Below are positions 1 through 6,596 of a stretch of 20,249 nt of DNA, one piece after another (position 1 is the first letter of the stretch; every line of letters begins with the position of its first letter). A program made the position numbers and the translations under genes. Origin of the DNA: DATBDM01 sp036269915. GTDB lineage: Bacteria > Actinomycetota > Thermoleophilia > Solirubrobacterales > Solirubrobacteraceae. The stretch is from positions 1 to 20,249 of the forward strand of contig DATBDM010000015.1 in NCBI GenBank assembly GCA_036269915.1, in the 5' to 3' direction. The notes beneath the pieces were generated by a model that was not told the origin of the DNA, did not search any database, and saw nothing but the letters and a program-made list of their open reading frames with translations.

Positions 1-1
1 C

Positions 2-526
2 GCCGTCCAGGCGCCCGAGCGGCTGCGCGGGATGGTCGTCGAGATGCCCGTGCTCGACAACGCGCTCCTCGGCTGCGCACTCGCCTTCACGCCGCTGATG
101 GTGGCGCTGAGCTTCGGCGAGCAGCCGATGCGGCTCCTCTCGCGCGGCATGCGGGCGATCCCCTCGCGCGGCGTGCCGTGGGGGCTCGACATCGTGCTCG
201 ACGCGCTGCGCCAGGACCCGAAGCCCAGCGCGTCGGTCATCCAGGGGCTGTTCTTCGGCCGGACCGCTCCGCACCGCTCGGAGCGTGCGCGGATCGACGT
301 GCCCGCGCTGGTCATCGGGCACCGCCACGACATCGTCCACCCGTTCTCGGACGCGGGGATGCTTGCCGCCGAGTTGCCCGACGCGCGGCTGCTGGAGGCC
401 AATTCGATCCTCGAGCTGCGCGTGCGACCGCAACGGCTGACCGGCGAGATCGCCGCGTTCGTCGAGGAGTGCTGGAAGCCGCGCCCGGCCGCCAGGTCCC
501 GGCGTCGCCGGGCGGCAGGCGCCTAG
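2..526 (+). CDS. alpha/beta-hydrolase-like protein, C-terminal part (5' truncated by window)
   Basis: The reading frame is open from the window edge, so the first Met at 32 is probably internal. The visible 174 residues resemble the C-terminal half of an alpha/beta-hydrolase fold. A helical cap-like stretch comes first, then a strand ending in VPALVIGHRHD, where the Asp (visible residue 110) sits where the acid of the catalytic triad normally lies, then a final IAAFVEE helix. The catalytic His expected about 25 residues later is not seen: the stretch there reads ANSILELRVRP. The nucleophile region lies outside the window. The tail is Arg-rich. The gene converges on the csoR-like gene and the two TAG stops interlock in one CTAG. 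The fold assignment is reasonable; substrate and activity are unknown, and a non-enzymatic role is possible. Confidence 0.7.
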   Translation, partial: AVQAPERLRGMVVEMPVLDNALLGCALAFTPLMVALSFGEQPMRLLSRGMRAIPSRGVPWGLDIVLDALRQDPKPSASVIQGLFFGRTAPHRSERARIDVPALVIGHRHDIVHPFSDAGMLAAELPDARLLEANSILELRVRPQRLTGEIAAFVEECWKPRPAARSRRRRAAGA

Positions 527-801
527 CGGACCTTCGCGAAGCGGCGCACGGCCGCCATCAGCTCGTCGAGGCGCTCGTCGGCCGCGGCCTCGTCGGGGCC
601 GGCCACCGCATCGGCGACGCAGTGGCGCACGTGCGAGTCGAGCACCTGGACCGCGACCTGCTCGAGCGCCGTCTGGACGGCCGAGACCTGGGTGAGCACG
701 TCGATGCAGTAGGCGTCGTCGTCGACCATCCGCTGCAGACCGCGCACCTGGCCTTCGATCCTGGCCAGCCGGTTGTGGAGCGCGCGCGTATCGGTCTGCA
801 T
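523..801 (-). CDS. csoR: CsoR/RcnR-family metal-sensing transcriptional repressor
   Basis: This is a 92-residue all-helical DUF156 protein. It has the family's N-terminal signature (LHNRLARIEGQVRGLQRMV) and the Cys-X-His-X-Cys copper-type ligand set: Cys32 (DAYCID), His57 and Cys61 (SHVRHC). Family members bind DNA as tetramers and release it on binding Cu(I) or another soft metal. I chose the ATG at 801 rather than in-frame ATGs at 810, 813 or 834. A TATGAT -10 box lies exactly 7 bases before 801, which fits a leaderless transcript, and the longer starts would place codons inside that promoter. No copZ or copA is adjacent. The divergent neighbour is a DUF3105 gene, and a CsoR-like operator overlaps this promoter, so autoregulation is likely. 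The metal could be Cu(I) or another ion; the symbol denotes the family. Confidence 0.9.
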   Translation of the reverse strand: MQTDTRALHNRLARIEGQVRGLQRMVDDDAYCIDVLTQVSAVQTALEQVAVQVLDSHVRHCVADAVAGPDEAAADERLDELMAAVRRFAKVR

Positions 802-808
802 GTCCGCC

Positions 809-814
809 ATCATA
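809..814 (-). promoter_or_regulatory. -10 box of the csoR-like gene (TATGAT), leaderless type
   Basis: TATGAT on the minus strand is close to the sigma70-type TATAAT consensus. Seven bases separate it from the ATG at 801, so transcription would begin at or within a base or two of the start codon. I see no convincing -35 element. Confidence 0.65.
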
Positions 815-827
815 CCCCCGCCGGGTA
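809..827. promoter_or_regulatory. putative CsoR operator
   Basis: On the minus strand this reads TACCCGGCGGGGGTATGAT. It holds the perfect inverted repeat TACCC-N5-GGGTA (813-827) and a G-tract of the kind CsoR/RcnR proteins recognise. It resembles the TACCC-N3-GGGGGTAT arrangement I recall for the Bacillus copZA operator. It overlaps the -10 box of the repressor gene and lies 11 bases upstream of the -10 box of the divergent DUF3105 gene. One bound tetramer could therefore repress both. The site is read from sequence; binding is inferred. Confidence 0.6.
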
Positions 828-838
828 CCGGCATCCGC

Positions 839-844
839 TACCCT
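839..844 (+). promoter_or_regulatory. -10 box of the DUF3105 gene (TACCCT)
   Basis: TACCCT lies 10 bases before the ATG at 855. It fits the TAnnnT pattern seen before several starts in this window and predicts a 5' leader of only about 3-4 bases. No -35 element or Shine-Dalgarno sequence is visible. Confidence 0.5.
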
Positions 845-854
845 GCGCCGTCGC

Positions 855-1571
855 ATGGCCAGTCGGCAGGAGGAGAAGCAGCGCCGCCGCGAGGAGCGGC
901 TCGCGCGCGAACGGGCAGAGGCGGCTGCCGCGGCGCGCCGCAAGCGCCTGCAGTGGGCGGGCGGCGGGGTCCTCGTCGTCGCACTCGTCGCCGCCGTCGT
1001 GGTGTTCGTGGCCGCGGGCGCCGGCGGCAGCTCGGGCGGCGGCGTGGGCAAGGCCACCGACATCAGCGCGGCCGCCGCGAAGGTGCGGCTGCCCCAACAG
1101 CAGACCAGCGACGTCTTCGCCGCGGCGAAGGCCGCCGGCTGCGTGCTCCAGCACCCGCCGATCGAGGGCCGTACGCACGTCACGCGCAAGCTGACCGAGA
1201 AGGACTACAAGACCAACCCGCCGACCTCGGGCAACCACAACCCGGTCTACTACCAGGACGGGATCTACAACGCGGGCGACGTCCCGAACCTCGGCATGCT
1301 CGTCCATCCGCTCGAGCACGGCCGCATCGAGCTCCAGTACGAGCCGGGGACCCCGAAGCCGGTCGTCACCCAGCTCGAGGCGCTCTTCCAGGAGTCCTCG
1401 CAGGGCTACCACATGCTGCTCTTTGAGAACACGACCGGCATGAAGTACCAGGTGGCCGCGACCGCCTGGGGCCAGCTGCTCGGCTGCCCGCAGATGAACT
1501 CGAAGGTCTTCGACGCGGTCCGCACCTTCCGCGAGCGCTACATCGACAAGGGCCCGGAGGTCGTGCCCTAG
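855..1571 (+). CDS. DUF3105 family membrane-anchored protein
   Basis: This 238-residue protein starts with about 35 charged residues (Arg/Glu/Ala helix), followed by one transmembrane segment (about 36-55), a Gly/Ser linker and a C-terminal DUF3105 domain. Family hallmarks are TNPPTSGNHNP (120-130) and HPLEHG (151-156). The orientation is probably N-in with the domain outside. Function is not established for the family. Possible metal ligands are His128, His151, His155 and His186, plus a potential disulfide or ligand pair Cys96/Cys211. The gene is divergent from the csoR-like gene, with 53 bases between starts that hold a CsoR-like operator, so it may be metal-responsive (inference). Its stop interlocks with that of the converging sugar transferase in one CTAG. 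Family assignment is firm; role unknown. Confidence 0.85.
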   Translation: MASRQEEKQRRREERLARERAEAAAAARRKRLQWAGGGVLVVALVAAVVVFVAAGAGGSSGGGVGKATDISAAAAKVRLPQQQTSDVFAAAKAAGCVLQHPPIEGRTHVTRKLTEKDYKTNPPTSGNHNPVYYQDGIYNAGDVPNLGMLVHPLEHGRIELQYEPGTPKPVVTQLEALFQESSQGYHMLLFENTTGMKYQVAATAWGQLLGCPQMNSKVFDAVRTFRERYIDKGPEVVP

Positions 1572-2221
1572 TCCGCCCGCGGCGGCTCGGTCCAGCCGCC
1601 GGTGGCGCCCTTGTAGAGCCCGTGCCCGGTGACCGCCATGCGCGCGGTGTGGGCGAGGATCCGCAGGTCGAGCCGCAGCGACGCGTGCTCGAGGTACCAG
1701 ACGTCGAGCTCGATCCGCTCGGCCCACGGCAGCGTCGCGCGGCCGTTGACCTGCGCCCACCCGGTCAGGCCGGGGAGCGCGTCCAGCCGGCGGCGCTGGC
1801 GGGGCGAGTAGCGGTCGACCTGCACCTGCACGGTCGGGCGCGGGCCGACGACCGACATCTCGCCGCGGAGCACGTTGATCAGGTTGGGCACCTCGTCGAA
1901 GGAGGTCCGCCGCAGCAGCGCGCCCGCTCGGGTGATCCGGTCGTCGCCGTGGTTCACCGCCAGTCCCGCGCCCATCGTCTCGGCGCCCGTGACCATCGTG
2001 CGCAGCTTGTAGAGCTCGAACGGGACGCCGTCGCGGCCGACGCGCCGCTGGCGGTAGAGCGCGTGCCCGTGGGTCTCGAGGCGGATCACGACAGAGGCGA
2101 CGGCGAGCAGCGGCGAGGCGGCGGCGAGCATTCCCCCGGCGATCAGCACGTCGAGCGCGCGCTTGCGGCGCGAGTGCAGGTAGCGCGAGCGGACGTGCGG
2201 CTGCTCGGTGGGGACGCTCAT
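1568..2221 (-). CDS. PglC-like sugar-phosphate transferase (monotopic phosphoglycosyl transferase)
   Basis: At 217 residues this is the size of small PglC/WcaJ-core enzymes, without the multi-span N-terminal region of larger relatives. It has one hydrophobic re-entrant segment (about 23-46), then KLRTM (72-76), the catalytic Asp-Glu pair (Asp109-Glu110 in RRTSFDEVPN), NVLRGEMSVVGPRP (116-129) and PGLTGWAQVNGRA (150-162). The family moves a sugar phosphate from a UDP-sugar to undecaprenyl phosphate at the inner face of the membrane and so starts lipid-linked glycan assembly. The start codon overlaps the stop of the upstream GT2 (ATGA), which suggests translational coupling. The 4,6-dehydratase and aminotransferase further along make UDP-4-amino-sugar donors plausible; the actual sugar is not determined by sequence. 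Confidence 0.92.
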   Translation of the reverse strand: MSVPTEQPHVRSRYLHSRRKRALDVLIAGGMLAAASPLLAVASVVIRLETHGHALYRQRRVGRDGVPFELYKLRTMVTGAETMGAGLAVNHGDDRITRAGALLRRTSFDEVPNLINVLRGEMSVVGPRPTVQVQVDRYSPRQRRRLDALPGLTGWAQVNGRATLPWAERIELDVWYLEHASLRLDLRILAHTARMAVTGHGLYKGATGGWTEPPRAD

Positions 2222-3357
2222 CGGGTGCCCTCGGCCGCGTCCCAGCCGGCCTCGGTGCCGTGCCGGAGGTGGTCGTAGAGCCCGAAGGCGAGCGAGGCGG
2301 TCGTGAGGACGTAGTAGCGGGCCACGAGCAGCGGGCGCGACCGTACCCGACCGCCGGCCGCGGCGGCGCCCAGCAGCGCCGCCTGGGCGAGCGCGGCGGC
2401 GACGTAGGGGCGGCCGCGGCGCAGCAGCGCGAGCGTCGCCAGCGCGGCGCCGAGGTGCAGGAAGGGCGTGACGTAGCGCAGCACGCGATGGCTGGCGACG
2501 AACAGCGCGTACAGCGGCGGGTAGCCGCGCGGGTCGAGCATCCCGCCGCGCAGGACGATCGCCCACGCGTGGCTCATCATCCGCCGCTTGCGCCGCCACT
2601 CGCCCTCGACCGTCGGGACCATCTTCTCCGTCGCGCACGCGTCCTCGACCTCGACGGCGCGCCAGCCCGCCTTGACGAGCGTGAACGGCAGCGAGAGGTC
2701 GTGGCCCATCACCGCGTCCATCTCCACGTAGGCCTCCCGGCGCACCGCGTAGATCGCCCCGTTGCCCGCCGTGACCGAGGCGAGCGCCGACTCGCGGGCG
2801 CGCTGGAACATGTCCCAGCGCCAGTACAGCCCCTCCTGGTTGGTGCCCGCGTCGCTGACGAACTGCACGCGGCCGCAGGCGTAGCCGACCGCCGGGTCGG
2901 AGAACGCCGCGACGAGGCGGGCGAGGGCGTCGGGCGCCCAGGTCGCATTGGCGTCCGAGAAGGCCAGCACCTCGCCCGTGGCGGCGCGCACGGCCGCGTC
3001 CTGCGTACGGACCTTGCCGCGACGCGGCAGCTCGAGGACGAGGTCGGCGCCCGCGGCGCGCGCCCGCTCCGCCGTGCGGTCGGCGCCCGGGCCGGCGCCG
3101 CCGTCGACGGCCACGATCACCTCGAGCCCCTCGCGGGGCCAGTCGAGGGTGAGCAGGTTCGCGACGCGGGCCGCGATCACCGCCTCCTCGCGGAACGCCG
3201 CGACGATCACCGACACGCGCGGGTGCGACGCTGCGTCGGGCGCCGGGGGCGTCCAGGTCTCGAGCAGGCCGGAACGGCGCAGCGCGGCGAGCAGAAGCCC
3301 GTATCCGACCTGTGCGTAGGCCAGCAGGATCCCGGCGGTCCAGAAGAGGATGCGCAC
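2218..3357 (-). CDS. membrane-associated family 2 glycosyltransferase (processive-type layout)
   Basis: This 379-residue protein has an N-terminal transmembrane helix (about 3-25), a GT-A domain (about 46-270) and two or three C-terminal hydrophobic segments (about 282-365), similar to hyaluronan-synthase/IcaA-type enzymes. Visible motifs are RVSVIVAAFREE, a variant nucleotide-binding stretch VDGGAGPGAD (84-93), SDANATW (134-140) in place of the usual DxD, GHDLSL (218-223) as the acceptor/base region, and EWRRKRRM (253-260) where Q-x-x-R-W usually sits. Departures at DxD and QxxRW make true processivity uncertain. The GTG start is chosen because the hydrophobic helix begins there and CAGGAT lies 8 bases upstream; the open frame continues far upstream but is not protein-like. 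It is divergent from the next GT2 and coupled to the sugar transferase. Confidence 0.88.
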   Translation of the reverse strand: MRILFWTAGILLAYAQVGYGLLLAALRRSGLLETWTPPAPDAASHPRVSVIVAAFREEAVIAARVANLLTLDWPREGLEVIVAVDGGAGPGADRTAERARAAGADLVLELPRRGKVRTQDAAVRAATGEVLAFSDANATWAPDALARLVAAFSDPAVGYACGRVQFVSDAGTNQEGLYWRWDMFQRARESALASVTAGNGAIYAVRREAYVEMDAVMGHDLSLPFTLVKAGWRAVEVEDACATEKMVPTVEGEWRRKRRMMSHAWAIVLRGGMLDPRGYPPLYALFVASHRVLRYVTPFLHLGAALATLALLRRGRPYVAAALAQAALLGAAAAGGRVRSRPLLVARYYVLTTASLAFGLYDHLRHGTEAGWDAAEGTR

Positions 3358-3365
3358 GGGGCGCC

Positions 3366-3371
3366 ATCCTG
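3366..3371 (-). promoter_or_regulatory. candidate -10 box (CAGGAT) of the membrane GT2 gene
   Basis: CAGGAT ends 8 bases before the GTG at 3357. It matches the CAGnAT-N8-start pattern of two other genes here (3424 and 14524). It is weaker than TAnnnT boxes, and no -35 is seen. Confidence 0.35.
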
Positions 3372-3409
3372 GCAGGCCGGGCCGGGACTCGGCGCGCGAG
3401 GCGGTGGGG

Positions 3410-3415
3410 CAGTAT
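3410..3415 (+). promoter_or_regulatory. candidate -10 box (CAGTAT) of the soluble GT2 gene
   Basis: CAGTAT ends 8 bases before the ATG at 3424, giving a near-leaderless transcript. With the box at 3366-3371 on the other strand it forms a compact divergent promoter region of 66 bases between start codons. Confidence 0.35.
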
Positions 3416-3423
3416 GGGCCGTC

Positions 3424-4068
3424 ATGGCCGTCGAGCTCTCCTATTGCGTCGTCAACACCGGACGGCGGCAGCTGCTGCACTACTGCCTGGACGCGATCGC
3501 CCGCGAGCGCGCGACGGTGGCCTTCGAGACCGAGGTGCTCGTCCTCGACAACGGCTCGGACGACGGGTCGGCGGAGGCGGCGCGCACGCATCACGTGACC
3601 TCCGAGGTGATCGCGCTCGACCGCGCGCAGCCGCTCGGCGCCAACGTCGCGGCGCTGCTCGCGCATGCGCGCGGGCGCTACTGCCTGCTGCTCGACGAGG
3701 ACTCCGAGCTCGAGCCGGGCGCGACCGCGGCGCTGCACGACGAGCTCGATCGGCTGCCGCGCGCGGGCGCCGCCTGCGCGACGCTGGTCGACGCCGACGG
3801 CACGCCGCGGGATTCGGCGTGGCGCCTGGGCGCGAGCGTGCGCGGCGGCCGCGGCGGAGTGCGGCGCGTGAGCTGGGCGCGCACCGCGGCGATGCTGGTG
3901 CGCCGCGACGCCGCGGCGCGGGCCGGATCGTTCGACCCCGCGCTGGACGGCCGGGGCGCGGAGCGCGACTTCTGCCGGCGCATGCGACGCGCCGGATACC
4001 GGCTGCTGCTCGTCCCCGACGCTCGTGCCGTGGTCCACGACCACGAGTTCCTAGACTCGGAACGGTGA
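3424..4068 (+). CDS. family 2 glycosyltransferase (short, soluble)
   Basis: This 214-residue GT-A enzyme has no transmembrane segment. Motifs in order: VLVLDNGSDDGS (38-49, nucleotide binding), LLLDEDSELEPG with Asp-Glu-Asp 91-93 in the DxD position (metal and sugar-nucleotide diphosphate), SWARTAAMLVRRDAAARAGSFDP (150-172), GAERDFCRRMRRAGYR with the Glu180-Asp182 region as candidate base, and VVHDHE near the C-terminus. This pattern is typical of rhamnosyltransferase-like GT2 enzymes in surface polysaccharide loci, but the sugar cannot be read from sequence. At about 214 residues it is shorter than the usual 280-300. The stop TGA overlaps the next gene's GTG (GTGA), so the two products are probably made together. 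Confidence 0.88.
   Translation: MAVELSYCVVNTGRRQLLHYCLDAIARERATVAFETEVLVLDNGSDDGSAEAARTHHVTSEVIALDRAQPLGANVAALLAHARGRYCLLLDEDSELEPGATAALHDELDRLPRAGAACATLVDADGTPRDSAWRLGASVRGGRGGVRRVSWARTAAMLVRRDAAARAGSFDPALDGRGAERDFCRRMRRAGYRLLLVPDARAVVHDHEFLDSER
4052..4057 (+). promoter_or_regulatory. -10 box (TAGACT) of the 4065 gene, inside the upstream GT2
   Basis: TAGACT lies exactly 7 bases before the GTG at 4065, which predicts a leaderless mRNA. The box sits inside the last codons of the preceding glycosyltransferase. It is framed by a short inverted repeat, GTTCC (4047-4051) and GGAAC (4059-4063). The overlapping gene may thus have its own promoter. Confidence 0.55.
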
Positions 4069-4730
4069 GCGACCCCGGCGGCGGATACGGCTGGCGGGCC
4101 GGGCCCTACATGCCCCGGCGCCGCGGCGGCGTGCTCGGCCTCGCGCAGCGCGCCGAGCGGGCCGTGCCGGGCGACGAGCCGCCGATCGGGGTGATGCTGC
4201 TCCCGCAGCCGCTGGAGGCGTTCTGGCTGCGCGAGCGCGCCGAGGACCTGCTGACCGCCCCGAGCGTCTTCGCCGCCGATCCGGCCCGGATCTCCTATCG
4301 CGCGTTCGGGCGCCTGCCCGACACGGTGATGACCGGCATCGCGGCCGGTCAGGCGCGCCGCATGCGCTTTCCCGGCGTCCCGCGCGCGGTGCTCGTCTTC
4401 CACCCGCTCCAGTATCCGCTGGCGCGCTCGCTGATCTCCGACAACCCGGACGCCCAGCTCTGGTACGCGCACTGGTCGCCCGAGGACGATGCGGAGCATC
4501 CACCGCGCGTGCAGCGGCGCATCGCCGACTTCCACACGATGGCCGAGCTGCGCGCGGACTGGCGCTTCGACGCAAGCCCTCAGCCGGAGGGCGTCAGCGC
4601 GCGGGAGTGCAACCGCGAGCTGTGGGAGCGGCTCGAGGGCCTGGGCGTGGAGAGCGGGCGGCTCGGCTCCGAGCGCGCCGACGTCATGGGCGCTTGGCGC
4701 GCCGGTGGCGCGTCTTCGCCTTCTTCTTGA
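4065..4730 (+). CDS. unrecognised 221-residue protein in glycan cluster
   Basis: I do not recognise this family with confidence. The N-terminus is Gly/Arg-rich (GWRAGPYMPRRRGG), followed by a mixed alpha/beta region with strands such as PIGVMLLPQP (about 39-48), PRAVLVFHPLQYPLA and AQLWYAHWSPEDD. This is reminiscent of the N-terminal Rossmann half of a GT-B glycosyltransferase, but no nucleotide-binding C-terminal half is present. The tail is Gly/Ser-rich. The GTG start fits the preceding TAGACT-N7 box and the GTGA overlap with the upstream GT2. The last 47 bases overlap the end of the converging 4684-6588 gene, so one of the two C-termini may be poorly constrained. It could be an accessory or truncated glycosyltransferase; no catalytic residues can be assigned. 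Confidence 0.65.
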   Translation: MSDPGGGYGWRAGPYMPRRRGGVLGLAQRAERAVPGDEPPIGVMLLPQPLEAFWLRERAEDLLTAPSVFAADPARISYRAFGRLPDTVMTGIAAGQARRMRFPGVPRAVLVFHPLQYPLARSLISDNPDAQLWYAHWSPEDDAEHPPRVQRRIADFHTMAELRADWRFDASPQPEGVSARECNRELWERLEGLGVESGRLGSERADVMGAWRAGGASSPSS

Positions 4731-6588
4731 CCTTCGGCGCCGGCGCCGCCAGCTCGGTCAGGTCGTGCGGGCTCGGCGTCGCGCCCAGCAGGACGTCGAT
4801 CGCGTTCCAGGTCAGCTGCGCCACGTCGGTGTCGGTCGTGGTGCGCGCGGCCCAGCCGGGCAGGCCGATCCGGATGACCGTGCCCTTGCCGAGCGTCGAC
4901 TGCGTCAGCGCGGGGTGCGGCTCGTCCTGGATGCCGGCCGTGATGCCGGGCACCGCGCCGACGCCCGTGTCCAGCCGCGCGCCGCTCTGCGAGTCCGGCG
5001 GATCGGACTCCTCGGCGGTGGCGAAGCCGGTCAGCGTGCCGTCCCAGAAGGCGAGCAGGGGCGCCGTGGCGGTTCCGGCGATCGGCTGCAGGGTCGTGCC
5101 CGCCGGCAGCGTGCGCAGCGGCCGCAGGCGTGCGTCGAGCGGATCGCGGTCGACGGCCTGTGTCGGGCGGCTGAGCTGCCCCGAGTCGCCGTGGGCACGG
5201 GTCAGCACGGTCACGCCGCGGCGCAGCGAGCCCGTGGCGATCGTCGCCAGCCGGCCGCCATCCTCGACGTAGCGGCGCAGCCGCTTGCCATAGGCGACGG
5301 TGATCCAGCGCTCGGGTCCCGCGAGCAGCACGGCGGGCCGGTCCGTCGCGCGCGGCCCGTTGCCGAGCGCGAGCGCGAGGTCGCTGGTGAGGTCGTAGCG
5401 GATCTTCGCGCGGTCGAGGAAGGTCAGCAGCGGGGCCTCCTCGGTCCGCAGGTCCGCCGGCAGCTCGGGCAGCACGCGCGGCCACTGCGCGGGACCGCCG
5501 GCGTCGAGCGTGTCGGGCTGGCCATCGCCGTTGTCGTCGACCTCGGCGCTGCCCTCCCAGCTCAGGGACGGGACGACGACGAGCAGCCGCGCCCGCTTCT
5601 GGGACTGCACGAGGATCGGCACGCGTGTGCGCTGACGGCCGGCGCGCAGGGTCAGCACGAACAGGCCGGAGGGGCCCGACGGGGCGGTGAAGCGCAGCGG
5701 GGTGCCGGTGCCGTGGCCGGAGAGCACCGTCCCCCGCACGCCGGCGCGACGCAGGCGCCAGCGGTAGGGCCGCCTGCGGCTGTCGACGTCGATCGAGACG
5801 CGCGAGCCCGCGGTGACCGGCCCGACGGGCGGCTGGGCGCCGATGCCGCGCACGGTCACGCCGGGGTGGCCGGGGATCGGCTGGCGGGTCGGGACCTGGG
5901 CGGGGACGCGGCCGATGTTCCCCGCGCCGTCGCGGCGGACGAGCTGCGCGAGGTACGTGCCCGCATGCGCCGGGCCGCCGTCGAGGTCGCCGTCCCAGGT
6001 CCAGCTCTGCCGGTCGGCGGCGATGCTCGTGGTGAGGACGACGCGCGGGTGGGCGAGGTCGGTCCGCAGCAGGTTCAGCCTCGTCGGGCGCGAGCGCCCG
6101 CGGTGGCCGAGCGTGAACGTGACCGACCCGCCGGGCGCGACGATCCGACTCGGCCCGACCGCCTTGACGTACGGGCGCGGCGCGACGGTGTCGACGCGTA
6201 CGTCGCGCGGCACGGTGACCGTGCGACCGGTGCGCCCGAGCGTGACGCGCACGTGGTAGACGCCGTCCGGGACGGTCTGGCCCGAGTCGTCGCGGCCGTT
6301 CCAGCGCACGTGCACCGGGACGTTGGGCCGGGCGGGGACGTGGTCCGCGAGCCGGCGCACCGTGCCGCCCCCGTCGTCGACGATCTCGACGGTGAGGCGG
6401 TCGGAATGGCGCACGACGACGCTGAAGCGCTTGATGTCGTGACGGTGGTCGCCGTTGGGCGAGAACGGGGCGCGCGCGTTGCGCAGTTCGACGACGGGCG
6501 CCGCGCCCTTCAGGCGCTGGGCGACGAAGAAGGCCGCGAAGGTGGCCGCGACGAGCGCGACGAAGGCAGCCAGCGCGGCGCGCGACAC
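4684..6588 (-). CDS. membrane-anchored surface protein with FlgD-Ig-like repeats and an EF-hand-like loop
   Basis: This 634-residue protein has an N-terminal signal-anchor (about 4-24), then FSPNGDHRHD (42-51), which resembles the FSPNGDG signature of secreted beta-sandwich proteins. A first FlgD-like Ig repeat ends in WNGRDDSGQTVPDGVYHVRV (96-115). A second related repeat (WTWDGDLDGGPAHAGTYLAQ, 196-215) and a further beta-rich region follow. A calcium-loop-like DDNGDGQPD (351-359; ligands at 1, 3, 5, 9) comes after LLVVVPSLSWEG, and then a long alpha/beta domain (to about 605). The C-terminus is very basic (KVKKKAKTRHRRAKRP). The GTG is the only plausible start near the helix, 8 bases after the LytR_C stop, so the genes form an operon. 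It is probably extracytoplasmic; its role in glycan handling is inferred from neighbours only. Confidence 0.75.
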   Translation of the reverse strand: MSRAALAAFVALVAATFAAFFVAQRLKGAAPVVELRNARAPFSPNGDHRHDIKRFSVVVRHSDRLTVEIVDDGGGTVRRLADHVPARPNVPVHVRWNGRDDSGQTVPDGVYHVRVTLGRTGRTVTVPRDVRVDTVAPRPYVKAVGPSRIVAPGGSVTFTLGHRGRSRPTRLNLLRTDLAHPRVVLTTSIAADRQSWTWDGDLDGGPAHAGTYLAQLVRRDGAGNIGRVPAQVPTRQPIPGHPGVTVRGIGAQPPVGPVTAGSRVSIDVDSRRRPYRWRLRRAGVRGTVLSGHGTGTPLRFTAPSGPSGLFVLTLRAGRQRTRVPILVQSQKRARLLVVVPSLSWEGSAEVDDNGDGQPDTLDAGGPAQWPRVLPELPADLRTEEAPLLTFLDRAKIRYDLTSDLALALGNGPRATDRPAVLLAGPERWITVAYGKRLRRYVEDGGRLATIATGSLRRGVTVLTRAHGDSGQLSRPTQAVDRDPLDARLRPLRTLPAGTTLQPIAGTATAPLLAFWDGTLTGFATAEESDPPDSQSGARLDTGVGAVPGITAGIQDEPHPALTQSTLGKGTVIRIGLPGWAARTTTDTDVAQLTWNAIDVLLGATPSPHDLTELAAPAPKVKKKAKTRHRRAKRP

Positions 6589-6596
6589 GCGGCCGC

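Noticed and set aside
3358..4044. Extension of the membrane GT2 upstream of 3357
   Set aside because: This part is antisense to the divergent GT2 gene and is not protein-like. The GTG at 3357 starts directly at the hydrophobic helix.
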